DNA of 64,000 nt. It comes from Roseovarius lutimaris (GTDB lineage: Bacteria; Pseudomonadota; Alphaproteobacteria; Rhodobacterales; Rhodobacteraceae). The position numbers were made by a program, and so were the translations under genes. The notes beneath the pieces were generated by a model, which saw nothing but the letters and a program-made list of their open reading frames with translations, was not told the origin of the DNA and made no database searches. Shown piece by piece: positions 1-7,800 of the stretch. Location of the stretch: the NCBI RefSeq assembly GCF_900115165.1, contig NZ_FOVP01000002.1:124001-188000 (forward strand). Direction: 5' to 3'. Each line of letters opens with the position of its first letter. The stretch's first letter is position 1.

Positions 1-2
1 TG

Positions 3-851
3 GCCGGCATGGGCGGCGAGTTCGAGGCGACACAGGATATCCGCATCGCCCTTACCGGGGCCCCGATGAAGGCCGATCTTGATGGCGCGACAGTGGTCTG
101 GAATGCCAGTTACCTCATGGCTGCGGGCCAGCACCTTACACTTGGCGCGGCCAGTTCAGGCAATTACGGGTATCTGCATGTGGGCGGTGGAATCGACACC
201 AAACCGTTTCTCGCAAGCCGCGCCGCGCATCTGACCGCGGGCATCGGCAAGCTCATTCAAAGCGGCGATCACCTGCCTGTCGGCACCGATCCGCTGCTCG
301 ATCAAACCGGCAATGTCCTGATACCGCAGGACCGGTTTTCCGGTGGAACCGTCACCGTTTTACCAAGTGTTCACACCGCTCACTTCCCCGAGGATGTGCG
401 CGCGCGATTCGAGGCCACCGCGTTTGAGCGTACCCCACGCGGCAATCGTCAGGGCGCCGAGCTTGCGTTTGAGGGCGCGCCGTTTTCGACCGGTGAACAG
501 CTTACGATCCTGTCGGAATGCATGACCGTCGGCGATATTCAGATGACCGGCGATGGTCAGCCTTTCGTCTTGCTGCCCGAATGTCAGACCGTTGGCGGAT
601 ATCCCCGTATCGGTACGGTCACGCCCGGCGACCTTGCCAAAGTGGCACAGGCGACGCCCGGTACGCCCTTGAGGTTCGAATTCGTGACCCATGAACAGGC
701 GCTCGCAGCACATCGCCCCCTTGAAACCCTGCGCGCCGACATGGCACGTTCGGTGCAACCGCTGATCCGCGACCCGCACCGCATGCACGATTTGCTGAGC
801 TATCAGTTGATCAGCGGGGCGATCACCGGATGGGACCACATAGAGGACTAG
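3..851 (+). CDS. pxpC: 5-oxoprolinase subunit PxpC (biotin-dependent carboxyltransferase family), 5' truncated by window edge
   Basis: The frame is open from the first bases of the window, so the N-terminus lies outside; about 282 codons are visible. The fold is that of the KipA/urea-amidolyase-like family, with segments such as GNYGYLHVGGGI, PFLASRA and GYPRIGTVTPGDLAK that are typical of these proteins. In the established PxpABC complex this subunit works with PxpB and PxpA in the ATP-dependent opening of 5-oxoproline to glutamate in the cytoplasm. The stop is 4 nt before pxpA, which supports a shared operon. The missing part is probably only a few tens of residues, judging from the usual 310-340 residue length. 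pxpB would be expected just upstream, outside the window. Confidence 0.85.
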   Translation, partial: AGMGGEFEATQDIRIALTGAPMKADLDGATVVWNASYLMAAGQHLTLGAASSGNYGYLHVGGGIDTKPFLASRAAHLTAGIGKLIQSGDHLPVGTDPLLDQTGNVLIPQDRFSGGTVTVLPSVHTAHFPEDVRARFEATAFERTPRGNRQGAELAFEGAPFSTGEQLTILSECMTVGDIQMTGDGQPFVLLPECQTVGGYPRIGTVTPGDLAKVAQATPGTPLRFEFVTHEQALAAHRPLETLRADMARSVQPLIRDPHRMHDLLSYQLISGAITGWDHIED

Positions 852-855
852 CGCA

Positions 856-1623
856 ATGGCACGAACCGTCGATCTCAATGCCGATATGGGCGAATCCTTT
901 GGTGACTGGACCATGGGCAACGACGCCGCCCTTTTGGATGTCGTCACCTCGGCCAATATCGCCTGTGGTTTTCATGCCGGTGATCCCGACGTGATGGCGC
1001 GCACCATGCGATTGGCCCAGGACAAGGGCGTCGGCATCGGCGCGCATCCGGGATTTGGCGACCTTCAGGGGTTTGGCCGCCGCCGGATGACCCTCTCACC
1101 CGACAGCCTGCGCAATATGATTCAGTATCAATTGGGCGCGTCGCTGGCGATGGCCCGTGCCGCGGGGTCGCAGGTCAGGCATTTCAAATTGCACGGTGCG
1201 CTCTCGAACATGGCCAGCGAGGACGGCGAGCTTGCCCGCACCTGTTACCGCGCCGCGCTGGAGATCGCGCCGGATATCACCATTCTCGTTCTGGCCGCCA
1301 CCCCGATGCAGCAGGTTGCAGAGGAACTTGGGTGTAACTGGGCCGGTGAGATTTTCGCCGACCGCGCCTATAATGACGATGCCACCCTGGTTGACCGCAA
1401 GCGTCCCGGTGCGGTTATCCATGATGCTGGCATGGCGGCGGATCGCATCCTTGGGATGGTCACGGAAAACGCGATTATTGCGGAAAGCGGGAAACGGATC
1501 GCAACGCGGGTCGATACGATCTGTGTGCATGGCGACACCACAGAGGCGCTGGACATCGCCCGCGCCGTTCGTGAAAAGCTTGAAAGCAAGGGCGTCCGCC
1601 TGGCGCGGTTTGGCACAGCCTGA
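856..1623 (+). CDS. pxpA: 5-oxoprolinase subunit PxpA (LamB/YcsF family)
   Basis: 255 residues, the full family length. The N-terminus DLNADMGESFGDW and the following SANIACGFHAGDP, GAHPGFGD and GRR segments are hallmarks of the LamB/YcsF family, now known as PxpA. It is the third subunit of ATP-dependent 5-oxoprolinase, which recycles the pyroglutamate formed by spontaneous cyclisation of glutamine and glutamate. It starts 4 nt after the pxpC stop and is the last gene of the operon, because the next gene converges from the other strand. Confidence 0.93.
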   Translation: MARTVDLNADMGESFGDWTMGNDAALLDVVTSANIACGFHAGDPDVMARTMRLAQDKGVGIGAHPGFGDLQGFGRRRMTLSPDSLRNMIQYQLGASLAMARAAGSQVRHFKLHGALSNMASEDGELARTCYRAALEIAPDITILVLAATPMQQVAEELGCNWAGEIFADRAYNDDATLVDRKRPGAVIHDAGMAADRILGMVTENAIIAESGKRIATRVDTICVHGDTTEALDIARAVREKLESKGVRLARFGTA

Positions 1624-1692
1624 AGCGGCAGCGTTGATGGCACAGGCCTGTTTGCGCTTGATGTTCTTTGGATCAGACGGTGCGAAACCCAC

Positions 1693-3045
1693 TCAACCTT
1701 GCGGAAACACCAGGGTGACAATTTCTCCGCCATCTGCACGCGAGTCGAAATCGACGGTGCCACCAAGACGTTGCAAAGCGGTGGCAACGATCGACAGTCC
1801 AAGTCCGCTGCCACCCTCTTTCGCACCGTTTCCGCGATAGAACCGATCCGTTATCCGCGCCCGATCCGGCCCCGAAATTCCTGGTCCGCGATCGAGCACG
1901 GCCACCAGACAGTGCTCGCCGTCCCTGGAGACGACGATTTCTACCGTGGCGCCGGGTGGCGAGGCGATGATTGCATTCTCAAGGACATTTCGCACGGCAA
2001 CCGTCAGAAGGACTGCATTTGCCTGCGTCTTGCCATCGGTGCGGTCATCCATTTGGACCGACACGTGATTGTCGGTGGCGACACGTGTCAGATCCGATAC
2101 GACCGCCTTGACCACTGAGATCACGTTGCAAGTGCCGTCGCTTGTGCCATCGCCCGTGTCCAGCGAAGCGAGAGCCAGCAGTTGCTTGACCATTCTGTCG
2201 GCGCGTTCGACGCCCAGTTGGATGCGATGCAATGCCTGCCCGCGCGTTTCGGAATCGGGCGCAATCGCCGCGACCTGCGCCTGAGTCTTTATTCCTGCCA
2301 GAGGTGTCTTGAGCTCATGAGCCGCAAACGAGGTAAAGCTTTTCTCGCGGTCGCGCATCGCATCTACTCGGGAAAAAAGACCGTTCAGCGCAACGCCCAT
2401 AGGTTTGATTTCACGCGGCAGCGATGCCACCGCCATTGGGCTGAGATTGTCGGCGGGGCGTCGCGACAAAGCGGCGGCCATCTGTTCAAGCGGCACCAAC
2501 CCACGCCGTACACTGAACAGTATCAGACCAGCGAGGATCGGGAACATCAGCAGCGCCGGAAGGACGAGCCCCTTGGTAACATCCCGGACGAGACGATCCC
2601 GGACAGTATAGCTGTCACCCACCATTATCCGCAGTCCCAGCGTCTCGTTGACCACGGAATAGACACGCCATCTCTCTCCATCAATGACATTGATGCTGAA
2701 CCCGGTGTCGTCACTGGTCAACTGTGCGGTAGGCGCGCTTTTCGAGCTTCCAACCAATATCCCGTCGAGGGACCAGATCTGACAGGACAGTTTGTGTGAA
2801 TAGCCGACCGGCGAAAACTCGCCATCGGTAGGGATCTCTGTCACTGTCGCTGGAGCACGAGCCACGTCGATACGCTGGTCCGAAATCAGTGAAGACACCA
2901 TCTGACCGGCCTCGGCAAGACGGGCATCGAGCACGCGCTCGACCTTGGCGCGGGTGGATTGCTGAACCCATATAAAAGCTGAGAGCCACACGATACCCGT
3001 CGCGGCAAGCAAGATGGCGAACAACCTGATTCGGATTGAATTCAT
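1693..3045 (-). CDS. QseC-like sensor histidine kinase
   Basis: 450 residues. Two membrane segments (about 7-27 and 158-178) bracket a periplasmic sensor region, as in 2CSK_N-type QseC/TctE kinases. The H-box HELKTPLAG places the phosphorylated histidine at about residue 243. It is followed by an N-box near residue 350 (ENAI), the G1 segment DRGPGI and the G2 segment GSGLGLS. The start overlaps the stop of the response regulator by 4 nt (ATGA), so the two are co-translated, regulator first. The signal it senses cannot be told from the sequence. The nearest known group is QseC/PmrB, supported by the partner's QseB-like C-terminus. Confidence 0.88.
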   Translation of the reverse strand: MNSIRIRLFAILLAATGIVWLSAFIWVQQSTRAKVERVLDARLAEAGQMVSSLISDQRIDVARAPATVTEIPTDGEFSPVGYSHKLSCQIWSLDGILVGSSKSAPTAQLTSDDTGFSINVIDGERWRVYSVVNETLGLRIMVGDSYTVRDRLVRDVTKGLVLPALLMFPILAGLILFSVRRGLVPLEQMAAALSRRPADNLSPMAVASLPREIKPMGVALNGLFSRVDAMRDREKSFTSFAAHELKTPLAGIKTQAQVAAIAPDSETRGQALHRIQLGVERADRMVKQLLALASLDTGDGTSDGTCNVISVVKAVVSDLTRVATDNHVSVQMDDRTDGKTQANAVLLTVAVRNVLENAIIASPPGATVEIVVSRDGEHCLVAVLDRGPGISGPDRARITDRFYRGNGAKEGGSGLGLSIVATALQRLGGTVDFDSRADGGEIVTLVFPQG

Positions 3046-3707
3046 GATCTGTCCTTAGCCAAACGATAACCGGCGCCGCGCACCGTCTGGATGAAATCGG
3101 CACCAAGTTTGGCACGCAGCTTGTGGACGTGAACCTCAACGGCATTGCTTTCGACACCATCCTGCCATCCATACAAGCGGTCTTCGAGTAAGGATTTGGA
3201 AAGAATTGCGCCAGGTCGTTCCAGAAGTGCGCGCAGTATCGCGAACTCCCTGGGGGAGAATTCGATTGACTGACCTTGCATCCGCGCGCTCATCCGGGCC
3301 GGATCGACATCGAGACCGTTCCATTTGAGAGCGGCGTCGGCACGGCCCTCTGCGCGCCGCACGATTGCTCGCAAGCGGGCGAGCACTTCGTCAAGGTCGA
3401 ACGGCTTGCCAAGATAGTCATCCGCCCCGGCATCCAGCCCCATGACCCGGTCCTGCACCTGATCCAACGCAGTGAGCAGCAGGACCGGCGTGGTATCGGC
3501 GCGTGACCGCAAATCCGACAGAAAATCTAACCCTGTGCCATCCGGCAGCATGATATCGAGCAAGATCGCGGCAAACCCACCCTGCGTCACGGCCTCGCGC
3601 GCGTCTGCGATTGTCGTCACCAATTCGGGCGTGAGGCCGGACAGTCGCAGGCCGACAGACAGACCGTCGGCCAGAGATTCATCATCCTCGACGATCAGAA
3701 CGCGCAT
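3042..3707 (-). CDS. QseB/PmrA-type OmpR-family response regulator
   Basis: 221 residues. The receiver domain has acidic residues E7-D8-D9, phospho-acceptor D51 (LLDIMLPDG) and K101 (LGKPF). The C-terminal winged helix carries the LYGWQDGVESNAVEVHVH stretch, very like the LYxWxxxxxSNAVEVHIH signature of QseB and PmrA. A strong ribosome site (AGGAGG) sits 7-8 nt before the ATG. A CTTAAG-N5-CTTAAG box lies about 43 nt upstream, so autoregulation is likely. The product would activate or repress its own operon and perhaps the divergent L,D-transpeptidase. Confidence 0.9.
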   Translation of the reverse strand: MRVLIVEDDESLADGLSVGLRLSGLTPELVTTIADAREAVTQGGFAAILLDIMLPDGTGLDFLSDLRSRADTTPVLLLTALDQVQDRVMGLDAGADDYLGKPFDLDEVLARLRAIVRRAEGRADAALKWNGLDVDPARMSARMQGQSIEFSPREFAILRALLERPGAILSKSLLEDRLYGWQDGVESNAVEVHVHKLRAKLGADFIQTVRGAGYRLAKDRS

Positions 3708-4012
3708 GAAGGGACCTCCTTTTCAACTATCCTGCGATGATCCGTAGACCTTAAGCCTCGCTTAAGGCCGCACGGCGACTTACGCAGCATGAAACACGTG
3801 GATATCTTCTTGGGGAGCGTACTGTCACCTGTTCAGATGCCTGCCGGATTGCGGGTTTTGCCGTGTTACCGGCGTCCCCACGTCTTGGGCGCCCCGCCGG
3901 ATGTCCGCAAGGACGGGCCTACATTTGGTCCCGTCAAAACCTATCACGATACGGCGCAGATCGAAAGGATGGCGCCGTTCTTGACGCTGAGAGCATGAAA
4001 GAGGAGACCATA
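3708..4012. other. divergent intergenic region between the two-component operon and the L,D-transpeptidase gene
   Basis: About 305 bases with no convincing gene. It holds the strong ribosome site of the response regulator on the minus strand, a possible minus-strand -10 (GATAGT, plus-strand positions 3726-3731), the CTTAAG direct-repeat box at 3750-3766, and a GAGGAG ribosome site at 4001-4006 for the gene on the plus strand. The open frames that cross it lack ribosome sites and recognisable protein features. Confidence 0.6.
3750..3766. promoter_or_regulatory. PmrA/QseB-like box, CTTAAG-N5-CTTAAG
   Basis: The sequence shows two exact CTTAAG hexamers separated by 5 bases (CCTCG). Because CTTAAG is itself palindromic, the site is also an inverted repeat, CCTTAAGC-CTC-GCTTAAGG (3749-3767). 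Established knowledge: the PmrA box is YTTAAK-N5-YTTAAK, bound by PmrA/QseB-type regulators. The adjacent regulator belongs to that subfamily. On the minus strand the box lies 18 bases upstream of a GATAGT -10 candidate, where a -35 element would be. Binding by the neighbouring regulator is an inference. Confidence 0.6.
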
Positions 4013-4579
4013 ATGAAAAGCCAAATAACACGGCGCCATGCCCTGATGTCTGGCGTTGCCCTGGCAGGTAGTCTGGCGGCGCCCACCTTGTTGCGCGCGC
4101 AGCCTGCGGTGGAAACAAACAGGCGAAACCAGTCAAGTTTCATTACCCAGGACTGGCGCGATCATTTCGACGATCTGGGTGTCGCCACCATCGTCGCGGA
4201 TACCGGATCACGCGCGCTGCATTATTGGAGCGGCGACGGCCAGGATTATCGCGTCTACCCCACGTCCGTTCCCGCCTCTGAGGAGCTGACCAAGCGCGGT
4301 TACACCAAAATCGTCCGCAAGAAAGTTGGTCCCGACTGGACACCGACCGCGTCGATGATGGAACGGTTTCCGGAATGGCATTACATGCCGCCCGGCCCTG
4401 ACAACCCGCTTGGCACGCATGCAATGTATCTGAGCTGGCCTGCGTATATCATTCACGGCACGCACGATACCCGCAAGATCGGAAGACCCTCTTCGGACGG
4501 ATGTATCGGTCTCTACAATGAGATGATTGCAGAGCTGTTTGATATCTCTCCGGTCGGCACCCAGGTGCGGATCATCTGA
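4013..4579 (+). CDS. L,D-transpeptidase (YkuD domain), Tat-exported
   Basis: 188 residues from the ATG with ribosome site GAGGAG 6 nt upstream; longer open-frame starts lack a signal. The N-terminus TRRHALMSGVALAGSLAAP is a twin-arginine-type signal, so the enzyme should act in the periplasm. The C-terminal half carries the YkuD catalytic motif, HGT followed by SSDGCIGLYNE, with the nucleophilic Cys. The family usually has Arg directly after the Ile (SxGCIR); here it is Gly. Known roles are 3-3 cross-linking of peptidoglycan or attachment of lipoproteins; which applies is not visible. It is divergent from a QseBC/PmrAB-like system that may control it. Confidence 0.87.
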   Translation: MKSQITRRHALMSGVALAGSLAAPTLLRAQPAVETNRRNQSSFITQDWRDHFDDLGVATIVADTGSRALHYWSGDGQDYRVYPTSVPASEELTKRGYTKIVRKKVGPDWTPTASMMERFPEWHYMPPGPDNPLGTHAMYLSWPAYIIHGTHDTRKIGRPSSDGCIGLYNEMIAELFDISPVGTQVRII

Positions 4580-4826
4580 CCTTGCCGCAGGTGGCTGGCA
4601 AAACCGTCACCGCAATCCTGATCCGGTAACGATCCTGGCGGGCCGCCTGGCCCGTCAGCATGGCAGGAATTGTGCCTATTCGTCTGGAAGCAGGGCCAAT
4701 TCACGGTGTTGAACTTTGTATGAGCCATTCCATCAAAAAGGACTCAGACCCTGAATTGCGTGGGTGAATCGTTGTCAGATGGCAGACCACGTGACACGAT
4801 TGCCGCACAGGCCAAGGAGGGTTCCC

Positions 4827-7800
4827 ATGTTCCGCTTTTTCCTAATGTACGCTTTCGCTGCAAGTTTGGCTGTTCAGGCCGCCGCCCAATCGAGCGTTCC
4901 GGACCGGCATCAGGTTGTCACGCAAGACGTCGATTTTTACGGGGCCGATCTTGAACCGCTGTTTGATACCACGCGGCAAGCCTGTGCAAACGCCTGCTTG
5001 CGCAATTCATCATGCAAGGCTTACACCTTCAATTCCCGGTCAAACGCCTGTTTCCTTAAACGCGAGGTTTCAGAGAAGGTCCCTTATGAGGGGGCGATTT
5101 CGGCCGAGATTTTGCCTGCCGATCCACGTGTTCTGGCCATCGACGATCAGCGCCGCAGCGATCTGGGCTTTCTGTCGGATGCCGATTTGCGCAACGCGAT
5201 GAAACAGGCGATTAACATCGGGCCGTCACATCCGGCAGGTCAATGGGATGTGGCGACCATGCTGGACGCCGCTCGGGTACGGATCGCCAACAGTGATTTT
5301 CTGAACGCTATGCGCTGGACGGGCGCGGCACTCTCGAAATCGGATACCAGCGATCTATGGGCCGAATATGCGCGCCTGTTGTTACGCCTCAAAACTGAAA
5401 AACCGTCTGACAAACGCAGCTATCGCGCGCGGGCGCTGAGCGCGTCAACCAATGCCTACCTGCGCGCCCTGACAGATCCGGCACGGGTCTCGGCCCTGTC
5501 GGTCATGGCCGAGGCGCTAGAGAAAACCGGGCGTGGGCGCGACATGGTCAGTGCCTTGCGGTTGGCCGAAAGCATTCAGCCGCGGCAGGATATCGTTGCA
5601 GCCCTGGAAAAGGCCGTCGCGAAGTATGGCTTTCGTATCACCGAGCATCGCGTTGATAATCAAAGTGCCGCCCCGCGCATCTGTGCCGAATTTTCCGAGA
5701 GGCTGATCAAGGCGGGCACGGATTACACGCCTTATGTTCGCCTGCCCGATCAGGGGCTGGTGGTGCAGGCCGACGACCGGCAGATCTGCATTGATGGCGT
5801 GCAGCACGGGCAACGCTACAGCGTGACGTTTCGCAAGGGCCTGCCCGCTGCCAGTGGTGAAAGCCTGATCAAAGATGTGGAGCTGTCGTTATATGTTCGC
5901 GATCGCGAGCCGAAGGTCAGCTTTCCGGGCCGGGCCTATATCCTGCCCAAGGCCGCCGATGCCGCGCTGCCGATTGAAACCGTTAATCTGGACAGGGTCG
6001 AGCTGCTTCTGCGCCGGGTCAGTGACCGCAACCTGTTGCGCGCTATACAGGATGATTATTTTGGTCGCCCGCTCAGTCAGTATCAGGCACAGAGCTTTTC
6101 CAACGATGTTGCCGAAGATGTCTGGACTGGTGTCGGCGAGGTGCAAAACCAGCTGAACCAGACTATGACAACCCGCCTGCCCATGGGCGAGGTTCTGGCT
6201 GATCAGGCGCCGGGGATTTATGCCCTGACTGCGCGCGTCAAAGGCGTTGACACCCATGAAGATCCGGGCGCGACCCAATGGTTTGTGCTGACGGATATGG
6301 GGCTGACCACGCTGAAAGGCACCGATGGGCTACATGTTTTTGTGCGTGGCTTGTCGGATGCGGCCGCGATGGACGGGGTTGAGCTGACCCTGCTGTCGCG
6401 CGCCAACCGGGAGTTGGCCCGCCTGCGCACCGATGCCCAGGGGCATGCATTGTTTGCACCGGGGTTGATCCGTGGCACTGGTGGCGCCTCTCCTGCCTTG
6501 GTCATGGCAACGATGGGGCAGGACGACATGGCGTTCCTGTCCTTGACCGACCCGGCCTTTGACCTCTCGGATCGCGGAGTTGAAGGTCGGGCCCCGGCGC
6601 CGCCGGTCGATGTATTCCTGACCACGGACCGTGGGGCTTACCGCGCAGGCGAAGTCATCCATGCCACAGCCCTTGCCCGTGATGGCGTGGCCTCGGCAAT
6701 CACCGGCCTACCCCTGACCGCGATCCTGACCCGGCCTGATGGTGTGGAATACGCCCGCCAGGTATCGGCGGATGATGTCGCAGGCGGGCATGTTTTCAAT
6801 ATGCCCATCGGCAACTCCGCCCCGCGTGGCACATGGACGCTCGATATCAGGGCCGATGTGGATGCCCCGGCGCTGGCCCACCAATTGCTGCTGGTCGAAG
6901 ATTTTCTACCCGAACGCATCGACTTTGACCTGACGCTGCCCAAGGGGCAAATCCGCCCCGGCGATACCCCGCCTCTGACGATTGAGGCGCGATATCTGTT
7001 TGGCGCCCCCGGTGCCGGGCTCAAAGCCAGCGGTATTGCAAGCCTGAAGGCAAAGCGAAGCTTTTCCGCGTTCCCTGGCTACAGTTTTGGCAGGCATGAT
7101 GAACAGGTCTCTACCAACACCACCTATCTGGATGGCGGTGTAACAGATGCTGCCGGGCGGCTGGTGCTGCCGGTGGAATTGCCCAAGGCCGCTGAGGTTG
7201 ACCGGCCTTATGAGGTGACGGTCAACATTCAGGTCAACGAAGGATCAGGCCGCCCGGTTGAGCGTCGCCTGACACGGATGCTGGCCCCTAGCGGCCCGAT
7301 GATTGGGCTGAAGGCTGAATTTGACGGCGTTGTGCCCGAGGGCACCGAGGCCGGTTTCAGGATTATCGCTGTTGGCTCAGACCTCACCCCCGTTCCGATG
7401 CAGGTTCGCTGGACCATCAACCGGATCGAGACCCGTTATCAGTGGTATCGTGAATACGGCAACTGGAACTGGGAGCCGATCACCCGTCGCGAACGTGTAG
7501 CCACCAGTGATGCAATGCTGGGTGATACGCCTGTGGGCGTCGCGGCCCCGGTCGAATGGGGCAGTTATGAGCTGGTGGTCGAGCGTCTGGACGGCCCATA
7601 TGTGGCCTCGTCGATGGAATTTTACGCGGGCTGGTATGCCCCCGCCGATGCCTCGCAAACGCCCGATACGCTAGAGCTATCACTGGACAAGCCGGACTAC
7701 CGCAGTGGCGACACCGCGCAGTTGCGGATTGTGCCGCGTTACGCGGGCACAGCGCTGATCACGGTGATGTCCAACCGGGTGATCGACCGGCTGGCGGTTG

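Noticed and set aside
3863-4012. N-terminal extension of the L,D-transpeptidase
   Set aside because: It has no ribosome site and would bury the Tat signal; the ATG at 4013 has GAGGAG in place.
4637-4656. Hairpin GGCGGGCC / GGCCCGTC after the L,D-transpeptidase
   Set aside because: Short stem with a mismatch and no T-run; not firm enough to call a terminator.
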